Positions 15,513 to 24,487 of a DNA stretch of 34,219 nt are shown one piece after another. Numbering within the stretch: position 1 is the stretch's first letter; each line of letters begins with the position of its first letter. The position numbers and the translations under genes were made by a program. Origin of the DNA: DAIDJD01 sp035485275 (GTDB lineage: Bacteria; Oederibacteriota; JAJYGY01; DAIDJD01); NCBI GenBank assembly GCA_035485275.1, contig DATHOE010000039.1, positions 1 to 34,219 on the forward strand. The letters are read 5' to 3'. The notes under the pieces were generated by a model. That model made no database searches. It worked only from the letters and a program-made list of their open reading frames with translations, and was not told the DNA's origin.

Positions 15513-18038
15513 TCAATCCGCGACGGACGCCCCGGTAAAAAGGCGCCCAAAAGCCCCGGAAACGGAGGCCGCGAGCAGGCAAAGGGCCGCCAGCAGCCAG
15601 GCCAGGGCCTGGGCCGCCAGGCCCCAGGCCGGCAGGGAGTCCTCGTAATAGACCCGCACGTGCTCCAGGCCCCCTTTCAGGCGCACGGCGCAGAGCGCTC
15701 CGTTGGCCGCCAGGAGGGGGACCGGCAGGCCGTTGACGCTGGCCTTCCAGGGGCCGGGGTAATAGAGGCGCGACAGGACCAGCACGCCCGGGCCCCGGCT
15801 GGTGGCGTCCACTTGCCAGTCCAGGTCCGTGTATTTCACCCAGGCCACCGTCCCCTTGCCTCTGCCCTCGCCCAGATCCGGCGCCTCGACCAGGGCCGGC
15901 CGGGGCCATTGCGCCTGGGCGCTTGCGGTATCCCCCAAGGCTGCGACCGCGGACGCTTCAGTCCAGCCGCCGCTGTAGCGGCCGGCGACATAGGCCAGGG
16001 GCAGGGCCCTCTCGTTGCGGTAGACATAGACGGGATCGCCCAGGATCGGGGTGAGCCCGGGGGCGGAAAGGGCCTCGCCCAGGACCAGGTACTTCGCCCC
16101 GCACAGGTCAAAAAGCCGCCGCCTTGGAAGCAGCTGCGTGGACGGCTGGGGAGGGTCCATGTTCAGGTCCTGGAACCAGCCTGTGAAGGCGTCCAGCCGC
16201 AGGAAATCCGGGGACGGATAGGAGTTGCACAGGTCGAGCCCATAGATCTTGTTCAGGTTCGGGGCCAGCAGGGCGTTGTTGCGCAGCTCGCCCTTGGTGT
16301 CCCCAAAAAAACGCCCCTGCGGGAAGCTGCGGCGCAGCTGCGCGCCCAGGCCCCATTCCAGGCTGCGGAAGGGCGCGTGCCCGGGCCCCTCCAGGGACAG
16401 GATTTTTTGCGCGCTGGCCGGCGTGGCGTAGAGCGCCGCTCGCGGCAGGGTCGGATAGTAGTCCGAAAGATTGGCGTTCAACTCCGCGAAGAGGACCAGG
16501 CCCAGGAGCACGAGCGCCCAGGAGCGCCGGGATTCCGTCTTCCCGTAAGCCAGAAACGCGAGCCCCGCTCCCGTCGCCAGGGCCCAAAGGCCCTGCTTGG
16601 CCACGTGCATGCGCATGCCGGCCAGCCAGCGCGACAGCTTGTCGATGTAGAAGGACGCGGGATAGGCGTGCAGGGCCTTGCCCACGATGTGGCCCAGCAC
16701 GAAGCGCCGGCCCTCGGCCTGGATCCAGGGATCCGCGGCAATGAGGCACAGGGCCAGGACGACCAGCCCCGCGCCGAGGCCCGCGGCCAGGCGCGCGGGC
16801 CAAAGTTTCGGCCGCGTGCGCAAACGGTCCAGGCCCGAGGCCAGGGGCACGCACAGGAGCGGTCCGCCCTGGCAGGCCGCCCGCACCGCCCAGTGCAGGT
16901 GCCCCAGCACCGGAAGCAAATAGAAGAATCGGAAGAAGGGCGTCCAGTTGCCCAGGGCATAGAGGACCAGGAAGAGCCAGCCCGCGAGCCAGGGCAGGAT
17001 CGAGCGCCAGGGGAAGGCGCTGATGAAGAACAGGAGCGCCACGAAGGCCAGTACGCCGCAATAAAGGGCGATACCCTGGGGATCGTTGGTGCCGAAGCGC
17101 CAGGACTGGCCCAGGAAGCTGGCGTCCTGCAGGCGCCCCAGGAGATGGGGCAGGAACATCTGCGCCAGGGTCACCGGGTTCATGGCCCCCGCCGCGGCTT
17201 GGGCTTCGCTGTAGACCTCGCTCCTTCCGGCCTGGGCCATGAGCCGGTGCAGGGCCAGGGCCTGGCCGCCGTAGAGCAGGGCCGCGATGAGGGCTGCGGC
17301 CAGGAGCGCGGGCAGGCTGGCCCCCAGCCTCTTCATCCGGCCGGGACCGCTGAGCCCGTGGACCAGGTACAAAACCGCCAGGACGTAGACCTGGCACATG
17401 GCCATGCCGATGTGGGCGCAGACAAAGGACAGGCCCGTGGCCAGGCCCAGGACCGCGACGCCGGCCAAGGCGCGGCCCTTGTCCAGGGGCGGCCGCGCCG
17501 CGTCCTGCACCATCAGCAGGCCCAGGATCATCCAGGGAAACCAGGCCAGCGGGATCAAAAGGCCCAGGGAGCTGCTGACGTCCGTCATCCCGCCCGAAAA
17601 AGCCACCGCCACCGCCGCGACAAAGGAGGCGCAGGCCGAGGCCTTTTGGGAGCGCGCCAGGAAATAGGCGCCGGCGGCGGCGATGAAATAATGCAGGACC
17701 ATGCACAGGGCCACCGCGGGCACGGCGTTGAAATAGGTGACGATAAGGCGCAGCGGCGGATAGAAGTAGGCGCTGGCGCCCAGGTCGAACATGGGGTTGC
17801 CCAGGCCCGAGGACTGGTCCCAGAAAACGCCCTGGTGGGCGGCGTAACGGTCATGCAGCCATTGGAAGGTCGGATAGTGGTCGCGCGCGAAATCGTAGGA
17901 ACTGTTGACGGTGGCGGGATCCAGAAAGCCGCGCTGGAACAGCAGCACCAGGCCCAGGAGCAGGGCGCAGAAGGCCAGGTCCTTGAGCGGCTCGGAGTCC
18001 GTCCAGCCGCGCGCGGCCGGCTTGAGGGCCGCGCTCAT
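15513..18038 (-). CDS. YfhO-like polytopic membrane protein, likely GT-C glycosyltransferase
   Basis: The 841-residue protein has about a dozen hydrophobic segments from residue 20 to 510, a soluble region of about 250 residues, and one last membrane helix near 805-825. This is the layout of YfhO family proteins. The first loop holds DHYPTFQWLHDRY and WDQSSGLGNPMFD, matching the acidic loop expected in GT-C enzymes that use polyprenyl-phosphate sugars. YfhO homologues add sugars to cell-envelope polymers; the acceptor here is unknown. Its ATG overlaps the stop of the preceding glycosyltransferase by 4 bases, so the two are coupled and probably serve one glycan pathway. It is the last gene before the SRP RNA. 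Confidence 0.83.
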   Translation of the reverse strand: MSAALKPAARGWTDSEPLKDLAFCALLLGLVLLFQRGFLDPATVNSSYDFARDHYPTFQWLHDRYAAHQGVFWDQSSGLGNPMFDLGASAYFYPPLRLIVTYFNAVPAVALCMVLHYFIAAAGAYFLARSQKASACASFVAAVAVAFSGGMTDVSSSLGLLIPLAWFPWMILGLLMVQDAARPPLDKGRALAGVAVLGLATGLSFVCAHIGMAMCQVYVLAVLYLVHGLSGPGRMKRLGASLPALLAAALIAALLYGGQALALHRLMAQAGRSEVYSEAQAAAGAMNPVTLAQMFLPHLLGRLQDASFLGQSWRFGTNDPQGIALYCGVLAFVALLFFISAFPWRSILPWLAGWLFLVLYALGNWTPFFRFFYLLPVLGHLHWAVRAACQGGPLLCVPLASGLDRLRTRPKLWPARLAAGLGAGLVVLALCLIAADPWIQAEGRRFVLGHIVGKALHAYPASFYIDKLSRWLAGMRMHVAKQGLWALATGAGLAFLAYGKTESRRSWALVLLGLVLFAELNANLSDYYPTLPRAALYATPASAQKILSLEGPGHAPFRSLEWGLGAQLRRSFPQGRFFGDTKGELRNNALLAPNLNKIYGLDLCNSYPSPDFLRLDAFTGWFQDLNMDPPQPSTQLLPRRRLFDLCGAKYLVLGEALSAPGLTPILGDPVYVYRNERALPLAYVAGRYSGGWTEASAVAALGDTASAQAQWPRPALVEAPDLGEGRGKGTVAWVKYTDLDWQVDATSRGPGVLVLSRLYYPGPWKASVNGLPVPLLAANGALCAVRLKGGLEHVRVYYEDSLPAWGLAAQALAWLLAALCLLAASVSGAFGRLFTGASVAD

Positions 18039-19201
18039 GGCCGGCTTCCCTGCGCGGCCGCGTCAAAGTAGGCGTCCAGATGCACCCGGGCGCTGGCCTT
18101 CCAGCTGAAACGCTTCAAACGGGCGCGCCCCAGGGCCACGCGCGCGGCGCGGCCCTGGGGCGATGCCGCCAGGCTCAGGCCCCGGGCCAGGGAGGCCACA
18201 TCCAGAGGATCGGCGTAGACCGCGGCCTTGCCCGCGACCTCGGGCAGGGCCGTGCCGTCCGCGCTCAGCACGGGACAGCCCATGCTGAAGGCCTCCAAAA
18301 GGGGCAGGCCGAAGCCTTCCCCCAGGCTGGGGAAGGCGAAGCACAGGGCCCGCTGGTACAGGGCCTTCATCTGTTCGTCGCTCACATAGGGCAGGAAGCG
18401 CAAGGAGTCCGCAATTCCCGCGGCCTTGGCGGTGGCCAGGTAGTTGGTGGTGGCGGCCTCGCCCGGACGCAGGGAGCTGATGGCCAGCAACGCATGCGCC
18501 AGGCGCGGATCCGTGTTGCGCGCCTGGGCGAAGGCCTGGATGAGCCGGTCTATGTTCTTGCGCTTGTCCGCGGCCCCGGAGGCCAGGACATAGGGCCGGT
18601 CCAAGCCCAGGCCCTGCGCCAGGCGCAGGGCCGCTGCCGGCGCGAGCCGCCGCGCGAAAACCGGGTCCAGGCCGCTGGGGGCGCAGCGAAGCCTGGCCTG
18701 GGGGAGCCCCAAGCTGGCGGCGATGTCGTCGGCGGAATAGCGGGAGACGGTGAGGACCACGGCAGCGGCGCGGGCCGCGCGGGGGCAGACAAACTTGCGG
18801 TACAAATCCTGGAGGCGCTGGCGGCCCGTGGGGCGGGCGATGGCCGCGCCCAGGGGACGGCGCCACAGCGTGTCGTGCAGGGTCAGGGCCATGGGCAGGC
18901 CCGGGTCCAAGGCGCCGCTGTTGTCGGGATAGTGCAGGACCTGGGCGCCCCAGGCCCGCGCGCGGCGGGGGATGAGCACCTGCTCGGCCCAGGCCGGATG
19001 CGCCTGGCCCAGGCGCTCCACGCTGAAGCGTGGGTCCTTGGGCAGGGCCCCCTCCACCGAGGAAGGGCCGAGGTAGAGGCGCAGGGCCAGGTCCTCGCGG
19101 GTCTCGGCCAGGGCCCTCAGGAGGTTCGCCAGGTAGCGCCCCACCCCGCGCTGCCCAAGGACCCTTGCGTCCACCGCGATCTTCAGGCTTCCCCGCTTCA
19201 T
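18035..19201 (-). CDS. GT4-family glycosyltransferase
   Basis: The 388-residue protein has the two-domain GT-B layout. The N-terminal part begins IAVDARVLGQRGVGRYLANLLRAL, the glycine-rich acceptor-side loop. The C-terminal part has VLASGAADKRKNIDRLIQAF (nucleotide-sugar region) and SLGEGFGLPLLEAFSMGCPV, the E-x7-E retaining-GT4 motif. It should transfer a sugar from a nucleotide donor to an envelope or capsule acceptor on the cytoplasmic side. There is no membrane helix. It starts inside the stop of the methyltransferase (ATGA) and its own stop overlaps the YfhO-like gene. Donor and acceptor cannot be told. Confidence 0.92.
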   Translation of the reverse strand: MKRGSLKIAVDARVLGQRGVGRYLANLLRALAETREDLALRLYLGPSSVEGALPKDPRFSVERLGQAHPAWAEQVLIPRRARAWGAQVLHYPDNSGALDPGLPMALTLHDTLWRRPLGAAIARPTGRQRLQDLYRKFVCPRAARAAAVVLTVSRYSADDIAASLGLPQARLRCAPSGLDPVFARRLAPAAALRLAQGLGLDRPYVLASGAADKRKNIDRLIQAFAQARNTDPRLAHALLAISSLRPGEAATTNYLATAKAAGIADSLRFLPYVSDEQMKALYQRALCFAFPSLGEGFGLPLLEAFSMGCPVLSADGTALPEVAGKAAVYADPLDVASLARGLSLAASPQGRAARVALGRARLKRFSWKASARVHLDAYFDAAAQGSRP

Positions 19202-19977
19202 CGGCGCGGGGATACGGGCTTCCTGCCCCAGCTCCAGAAACTGCCGCCCATGCCGGGCAGGCTCAAGGTCCCCAGCGCGTCGCTCGTGTCCATCAGCGCG
19301 TCGGTGCAGGCTTCGGGCATACGGCCCAGAACGGACTCCACGCGGTAGGGCAGGCGCAGGTAGTGGGAATCCTCCTCGTCCAGGTCCCTGAAGCCGGCCC
19401 CCTGCAGGAGCTCCTTGACCCAGTCGGGGTGGAAGAAGAACAGGTGGTCGTGCTGGCCGGCCTTGATGCGGGCCGCGCGGCCGGGCAGGAGGCGCTTGTA
19501 CCAGGCGCGGTCATTGGTCAGGGTCAGGAGGACGACGCCCCCGGGCCGCAGGACCCGGGAGGCCTCCTTCAGCACCGCGGCCGGGTCATAGCAGTGGTCG
19601 AGCACTTCCTTGAGCAGCACCAGGTCCGCGCTCTTAGCCGCGCAGGGCAGCTTCTCGGCCTTGCCCCTCAGCAAACGGAAGTCCGCGCCCTCGGAGCGGT
19701 TCTTCGGCAGCAGGGCCGTGCTCGGCTCCACCCCGGTGTAGCTCGCAAGCTGCGGCCTGGCCCAGGCCTCGAAGTCCGCGTGCGCGCAGCCCACGTCCAC
19801 CAGGTCCAAGCCGCGCCCCAGGCGCCCGGCCTCCAGGCCGCAGAAGGCGGCCACGCGGCGGTTCAGGCGGCGCCAGCGGCGCTTCATGAAGGCGTTGGCG
19901 GTCTCGGCCAGGAAGCGGTCGTCGTTCCATTGGGACTGGGTGTCCTCCCAGCGCCGGTAGATGTCGCCTTTTTTCAT
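19198..19977 (-). CDS. Class I SAM-dependent methyltransferase
   Basis: From ATG 19977 (overlapping the pgpA stop by 4 bases) it is 259 residues. Motif I is DLVDVGCAH (residues 58-66), the acidic ribose contact is in YTGVEPS (Glu84), and later come LVLLKEVLDHC and ASRVLRPGGVVLLTLTN, the typical Methyltransf_11 strands. The frame is open further upstream, but that part is only a shadow of pgpA. The substrate is unknown. Coupling to pgpA before it and to a glycosyltransferase after it suggests modification of a lipid or glycan intermediate. Confidence 0.9.
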   Translation of the reverse strand: MKKGDIYRRWEDTQSQWNDDRFLAETANAFMKRRWRRLNRRVAAFCGLEAGRLGRGLDLVDVGCAHADFEAWARPQLASYTGVEPSTALLPKNRSEGADFRLLRGKAEKLPCAAKSADLVLLKEVLDHCYDPAAVLKEASRVLRPGGVVLLTLTNDRAWYKRLLPGRAARIKAGQHDHLFFFHPDWVKELLQGAGFRDLDEEDSHYLRLPYRVESVLGRMPEACTDALMDTSDALGTLSLPGMGGSFWSWGRKPVSPRR

Positions 19978-20531
19978 CGCAGTTCCAGCCACCAGAGCAG
20001 GCCCAGCAGGGCCCCGCCGAGCAGGCCCGCCAGGACGTCGTCGACCACGATGCCCCAGCCATGGGGCAGGTCCTGGCTGCGCCAGATCAGGCCCGGCTTC
20101 CACACGTCCAGGACCCGGAACAGGAAGAAGGCGATGGCATAGGCGGTCCACTGGCGGAAGGCGGAGGCCGGCAGGAAGGCCATGGTCAGCAGGGTGCCCA
20201 GGGTCTCATCCACCACCACGAGGCCGGGGTCGTGGCGGCCCAGGGCGAGCTCCACCCGCGTGGACGCGGCGACCGCCGGGAAGAAGAGGGCCGCGGAGGC
20301 CAGCAGGCACCAGGGGCTCCAGGCCCCCCAGGCCGGAAGCAGGACGCCCAGGGCCCAGGCCAGGGGCAGGGAGGCCGCGGTGCCGGCGGTGCCCGGCGCG
20401 ACCGGGGAGAATCCGGAACCGAACCAGGTGCCAAGGACCCAGGCCCAGGCGGGAGCCTTCGGCAAGGGCAGGGCCTGCACGGTAGCCGGGGAGGGCTGGG
20501 CCTTCTCCGGCTTCTTCGGGGCCCGCCTCAA
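19974..20531 (-). CDS. pgpA: Phosphatidylglycerophosphatase A
   Basis: The 185-residue protein shows the PgpA pattern: GTWFGSGFSPVAPGTAGT (34-51), VVVDETLGTL with the acidic pair Asp108-Glu109, FRVLDVWKP and DLPHGWGIVVDDVLAG. Four hydrophobic segments give the membrane topology. It removes the phosphate from phosphatidylglycerophosphate made by PgsA, its upstream neighbour, to give phosphatidylglycerol. Start and stop overlap the neighbours by 4 bases each. The Lys/Pro-rich N-terminal tail of about 28 residues is longer than usual. Confidence 0.95.
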   Translation of the reverse strand: MRRAPKKPEKAQPSPATVQALPLPKAPAWAWVLGTWFGSGFSPVAPGTAGTAASLPLAWALGVLLPAWGAWSPWCLLASAALFFPAVAASTRVELALGRHDPGLVVVDETLGTLLTMAFLPASAFRQWTAYAIAFFLFRVLDVWKPGLIWRSQDLPHGWGIVVDDVLAGLLGGALLGLLWWLELR

Positions 20532-21325
20532 GCGTCCACCTTCTCGGCCTCTTCCAGTTCAAGGCAGATGAGGGACCAGTTCTTCCAGAAATAATTGATG
20601 CCCGACCACAGGCTCAGCGCCGTGGCGATCAGCATGGTCCAGAGGGGGACGGCGTTGGTGTCCAGGATGCGGGCGCAGAGCTCACCGCCGGGGCCGACGT
20701 TCTCGAGGTGCAGGCGCCAGTCCGGCAGCGTGGCGTTGAGGGTGTTCTGCAGGAAATACACCAGCATGCCGCCGACGATGGCCACCACCTGCGAAAAGGT
20801 CTTGGCCTTGCCCCAGGCGTCCGCGGCCAGCACCGTGCGCCGGGCGGCCACCAGGGTGCGCAGGCCGGTCACGGCCAGCTCGCGCCACCAGATCACCACG
20901 ATCATCCATCCCGGCACGAGGCCGACCTGGACGAAGAGGATCATGGCGGTGAGCATGAGCAGCTTGTCCGCCAGGGGGTCCATGACCTTGCCGAAATTGG
21001 TCACCAGGTTGAACTTGCGCGCCACGTAGCCGTCCAGCCAGTCCGTGAAGGCGCACACCATGAAGACGCCCAGCCCGGCCCACTGGGCCGCGATGCTGTC
21101 GCTGAGGAACAGGTAGGCGTAGAGGGGCAGGAGGGCGATGCGCAGCAGCGTCAGCTGGTTCGCGAGGTTGACCTTGTGCCAGCGGAAGAGCGGGAAGGGC
21201 AGGGCGAGAAATTTGCGGAAAAAACGGCCGCCCTGGCGCAGAGCCCCGGGCCGCGGGGCGGAAGGGCGCGCGGGTGCTTCATTGGTCCTCGGCGCCGGGG
21301 CGGTTTTGGCCCGGCGCGGGCTCAT
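20528..21325 (-). CDS. pgsA: CDP-diacylglycerol-glycerol-3-phosphate 3-phosphatidyltransferase
   Basis: From ATG 21325 (overlapping the rimO stop) it is 265 residues. The CDP-alcohol phosphatidyltransferase motif D-x2-D-G-x2-A-R-x8-G-x3-D-x3-D is complete: Asp95, Asp98, Gly99, Ala102, Arg103, Gly112, Asp116, Asp120. About six membrane segments follow the usual layout after NLANQLTLLRI. It makes phosphatidylglycerophosphate. The first 35 residues are a basic, Pro/Ala-rich tail not typical of the family. Direct coupling to pgpA puts both steps of phosphatidylglycerol synthesis together. Confidence 0.96.
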   Translation of the reverse strand: MSPRRAKTAPAPRTNEAPARPSAPRPGALRQGGRFFRKFLALPFPLFRWHKVNLANQLTLLRIALLPLYAYLFLSDSIAAQWAGLGVFMVCAFTDWLDGYVARKFNLVTNFGKVMDPLADKLLMLTAMILFVQVGLVPGWMIVVIWWRELAVTGLRTLVAARRTVLAADAWGKAKTFSQVVAIVGGMLVYFLQNTLNATLPDWRLHLENVGPGGELCARILDTNAVPLWTMLIATALSLWSGINYFWKNWSLICLELEEAEKVDA

Positions 21326-22755
21326 TGCTGGCTTCCCACCAGGTCGTGTTCGGTGGTCTGCTCGACGAGCACCCGCACGAAGTCGCCCGGCTTCAGGTCC
21401 GCGCCGGGGCGCGGGGGGAAATAGACTTTGCCGTCGATGTCCGGGGCGTCCCATTGCGTCCGGCCCACCCACAGGTCCTTGGCCCCCTTGCGGAAGGCCG
21501 CCGGCTTGCGTTCGGGCGCCAGGGCGCCGTGCTCCACGGAATCCACCACGCCCGTGTCCGCGCCGCGCGAGGGGCGCTCGACCATCACATCGAGGATCTT
21601 GCCCTTGTGGCGCCGCAGGCGCTTCTCGGACAGGGCCGCGGCCGCGCGCATGAGCTCCTTGCGGCGGCGCTCCTTGACCTTCTCGGGCACCTGGCCCTCC
21701 AGGCCGCCGGAGGCGGTCAGGACCTCCTGGCTGTAGGAGAAGACGCCGACGCGGTCCAGCTGGGCTTCCTCAAGGAAGGACAAGAGGGACTCGAACTGGG
21801 CCTCGGTCTCGCCGGGGTAGCCCACGATGAAGCTGGAGCGCAGTGCGGCGTCGGGCACGCGGCGGCGGAAGCGCTCCAGCAGCTCCAGGTTGCCGCGGCG
21901 GGTGCCGGGCCGGCGCATGGCCTTGAGCATGGCGTCGTCGCCGTGCTGCAGGGGAAGGTCCACGTACTTGGCCAGGCGCCCCTCGCGGGCCATGACGTCC
22001 ATGAGGCTGTCGTCGAGGTAGGCGGGGTAGAGGTAGTGCAGGCGCACCCAGCGCAGGCCCTCGACCGTGGCCAGGCCCTCCATCAGCTCCTTGAGCCGGG
22101 GCTTGCCGTAGAGGTCGCGGCCGTACTCGCTGGTGTCCTGGCTGATGACGTTGAGCTCCCTGACCCCGCGCTCGGCCAGGGCGCGGGCCTCGAGGAGGAT
22201 GTCCTCCACCGGCCGGCTGCGCATGCGCCCGCGCAGTTTCGGGATGGCGCAGAAGGCGCACGCGTGGTCGCAGCCCTCCGCGATCTTCAGGTAGGCCATG
22301 TAGGGCGGGGTGCTCAGCAGGCGGGGGCTTTTGGAGTCGTAGAGCCAGACCGGATTGGATACCTTCAAAAGGGCGTCGTCGTCGCGCTTCTCGCCCAGCA
22401 GGCCCTTCACCACGCCGGCGATGCCGGCGTAGTCGGCGCTGCCGAGGAAGGCGTCCACCTCGGGCAGCTCGCCTTTCAGCTCCTTGCCGTAGCCCTGCAC
22501 CAGGCAGCCCGTGACCAGCAGCTTCCGGCAGCTTCCGCTGCGCTTGAACTCCGCCATCTCCAGGATGGTGTCCACGCTCTCGCGGCGGGCCTTGTCGATG
22601 AAGCCGCAGGTGTTGACGATGAGGACCTCGGCGTCGGCCGGGTCCGAGGTGATCTCATACTGGTGCTGGGCCAGCTGGCCGAGCATCAGCTCGCTGTCCA
22701 CCAGGTTCTTGGGGCAGCCCAGGGACACCATGCCGATACGTACGTTTTGCTTCAT
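21322..22755 (-). CDS. rimO: Ribosomal protein S12 methylthiotransferase RimO
   Basis: The 477-residue protein has the N-terminal UPF0004 domain with cluster cysteines Cys14, Cys50 and Cys84, then the radical-SAM motif C-x3-C-x2-C (Cys162, Cys166, Cys169) in EGCDHACAFCAIP. A C-terminal TRAM-like domain runs from about 390 (ILDVMVERPS). The start MVSLGCPKNLVDSE distinguishes RimO from MiaB. It adds a methylthio group to an aspartate of ribosomal protein S12. ATG 22755 lies 8 bases after the preceding gene, and the stop overlaps pgsA. Confidence 0.97.
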   Translation of the reverse strand: MKQNVRIGMVSLGCPKNLVDSELMLGQLAQHQYEITSDPADAEVLIVNTCGFIDKARRESVDTILEMAEFKRSGSCRKLLVTGCLVQGYGKELKGELPEVDAFLGSADYAGIAGVVKGLLGEKRDDDALLKVSNPVWLYDSKSPRLLSTPPYMAYLKIAEGCDHACAFCAIPKLRGRMRSRPVEDILLEARALAERGVRELNVISQDTSEYGRDLYGKPRLKELMEGLATVEGLRWVRLHYLYPAYLDDSLMDVMAREGRLAKYVDLPLQHGDDAMLKAMRRPGTRRGNLELLERFRRRVPDAALRSSFIVGYPGETEAQFESLLSFLEEAQLDRVGVFSYSQEVLTASGGLEGQVPEKVKERRRKELMRAAAALSEKRLRRHKGKILDVMVERPSRGADTGVVDSVEHGALAPERKPAAFRKGAKDLWVGRTQWDAPDIDGKVYFPPRPGADLKPGDFVRVLVEQTTEHDLVGSQQ

Positions 22756-22763
22756 CAGGGGCG

Positions 22764-23957
22764 CTAGTTCTGCCCGGCCGGGGCGGCGTCGCCGCCGCCG
22801 GAGGGGGCGGCCGAGCCGGCGGTGGCCTGGGCCTTGTCGGCCTCCAGCGCGGTCTGGGCGCGGGTCAGGGCCTCCACCACGGTGTCGTCCTCATTGTAGT
22901 TGCGCAGGGCCTTGTCCACGTCCGGCAGGGCCGAGGGGTCGCCGATCTGCGCCAGGGCCAGGGCCACATAGATGCGCACCAGCGGGTTCTTGTCCTTCCA
23001 CACGGCCCGGGCCAGGCCCTTGGGCGCGGTCTTGAGCCGCTCACCCAGCCGCTTGGCGGCCACGCCCCGGATGAAGGGCGAGGGCGAATGCAGCAGCTTG
23101 TCCAGCTCCTGGTCGGGGTTGTAGAAGTCGAAGTCCGCGGGATCCCAGTCGAAGTTCTCCTTCAGGGTCCACACCTTGGAGGGGCGGGCCTGGCCGGCCT
23201 CCACGCCGATGTAGTGGTCGAACTCCTCGCGCCGCATCCAGGGGTAGGAGCTCATGTCCAGCTTGCGCACGATGCGCTGGTCCTTGTGGAACACCAGGGT
23301 CTGCTTCAGGCGCAGGGACTGGCCCATGAACTTGGCCGTGAGGTAGGCGTCGGACAGCTCCTGGTAGGTGAGGCGCATGCGCCCCACGTCGTCGTAGCGG
23401 AAGATGCTGGTGGCCTGGGCGCGGCCGTAGATGTCGTCCTTGACGGTGTGGCCGACCTCCCAGAAACGGACGTCGTCGCCCAGGATGTCCGGGAAGTCCT
23501 GGACCAGGCCCTTCTCGGGGTCGGTGTCGAAGATGAAGACCTGGAAGGCGCGCCAATAGGCCTCGCCGTTGCCCTCCTGGCGCAGGACCACGGCGTACCA
23601 GCGGTGGTGGCCGCGCACCGGCGCGGTGAGGATGGCCAGCTTGCGCCGGTCGAAGCTGAGGAACTGCGTCACGGCCTGGGCGGGGGCGTCGATCTCGGGC
23701 AGGGCGAACTCGCCCCGGCCCATGGACTCGGGCCCGATGCCCAGCGCCGCCAGCACGCGGTCATGGCGGATCGTGTCGCTGGAGCGCAGGTCCGACAGGG
23801 CGTCCTCCAGCTTCAGCAGCGGAAGGTCGGCCTGCAGGGTCCAGGTCTTGTATCCCTCGCCCTGGACCACCTCGGGCAGGGGATCAAGGGCCCGGGCCGG
23901 TCCGGCCAAGCAAAGGCCCAGGGCCAGTAGCGCTAGGAACAGGGTGGAACGCTTCAT
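22764..23957 (-). CDS. Secreted HEAT-like repeat protein of unknown function
   Basis: Residues 1-23 form a clear Sec signal peptide (LFLALLALGLCLAGPARA). The middle (about 40-280) has no recognised domain but contains several mixed beta segments (KLAILTAPVRGHHRWYAVVL, TSIFRYDDVGRMRLTYQELS). From about 285 to 370 two to three HEAT-like helical pairs appear (FIRGVAAKRLGERL, NPLVRIYVALALAQIGDPSAL). The end is Ala/Gly-rich. It would be periplasmic or attached to the envelope, perhaps binding other proteins. It lies 8 bases before rimO and 8 after yajQ in a tight run of envelope genes. I cannot give a function. Confidence 0.85.
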   Translation of the reverse strand: MKRSTLFLALLALGLCLAGPARALDPLPEVVQGEGYKTWTLQADLPLLKLEDALSDLRSSDTIRHDRVLAALGIGPESMGRGEFALPEIDAPAQAVTQFLSFDRRKLAILTAPVRGHHRWYAVVLRQEGNGEAYWRAFQVFIFDTDPEKGLVQDFPDILGDDVRFWEVGHTVKDDIYGRAQATSIFRYDDVGRMRLTYQELSDAYLTAKFMGQSLRLKQTLVFHKDQRIVRKLDMSSYPWMRREEFDHYIGVEAGQARPSKVWTLKENFDWDPADFDFYNPDQELDKLLHSPSPFIRGVAAKRLGERLKTAPKGLARAVWKDKNPLVRIYVALALAQIGDPSALPDVDKALRNYNEDDTVVEALTRAQTALEADKAQATAGSAAPSGGGDAAPAGQN

Positions 23958-23965
23958 GCACGCCC

Positions 23966-24463
23966 CTACTTGAAGTTGGTGAACTGGATATCGAGGCCCA
24001 GGTCCATGGACTTCACATGGGCCATGACCCCCTGGAGCTCGTCCTTGCTCTTCGATGAAACGCGGACGCTTTCGCCCTGGATGCTGGCGGTGACCTTGAA
24101 CTTCTTTTCCTTGATGGAGGCGACCACCTGCTTGGCCTTGTCCATGGGGATGCCGTCCACCAGCTTGGCGGTCTGGCGCCAGACCCCGGCCCCGCCGGGC
24201 TCGGCGTCCTTGAGCTCCAGGCAGCGCAGGCTCAGGCCCCGCTTGATCAGCTTGCCGTGGAGCACGTCCACCACGCTCTTGAGGCGGCCCTCGCTGTCGC
24301 TCTCCAGCTTCAGCTCCTTGGCCTTGTTGTCGAGCTCCACCTTGTAGGCCGCGCCCCTGAAGTCGAAGCGGGTGGCGAGCTCCTTGAGGGTCTGGTTGAT
24401 GGCGTTGTCCAGCTCCTGGAAATCGGGCTTGGACACCACATCGAAGGAGTTTTCAGAGGCCAT
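23966..24463 (-). CDS. yajQ: YajQ-family nucleotide-binding protein
   Basis: The 165-residue protein matches YajQ along its length: NSFDVVSKPDFQELDNAINQ at the start, TRFDFRGAAYKVEL, the central YKxELDNKAKELKLES region, KVTASIQGESVRVSSKSKDELQ and the closing LDIQFTNFK. It has two RNA-recognition-like halves. Family members bind nucleotides, in some species cyclic di-GMP; which ligand is used here cannot be told. The start ATG 24463 lies 24 bases after the RodZ-like gene. Confidence 0.95.
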   Translation of the reverse strand: MASENSFDVVSKPDFQELDNAINQTLKELATRFDFRGAAYKVELDNKAKELKLESDSEGRLKSVVDVLHGKLIKRGLSLRCLELKDAEPGGAGVWRQTAKLVDGIPMDKAKQVVASIKEKKFKVTASIQGESVRVSSKSKDELQGVMAHVKSMDLGLDIQFTNFK

Positions 24464-24487
24464 GATCCGGAGCTTCCGAGAAGGATT

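Noticed and set aside
15660..18071. Very long open frames on the strand opposite the YfhO-like gene, and likewise opposite ftsK, RNase J, dnaX and the GT-C gene
   Set aside because: They are antisense shadows of GC-rich coding sequence: compositions rich in Arg, Gly, Gln and His, no domains, no ribosome sites.
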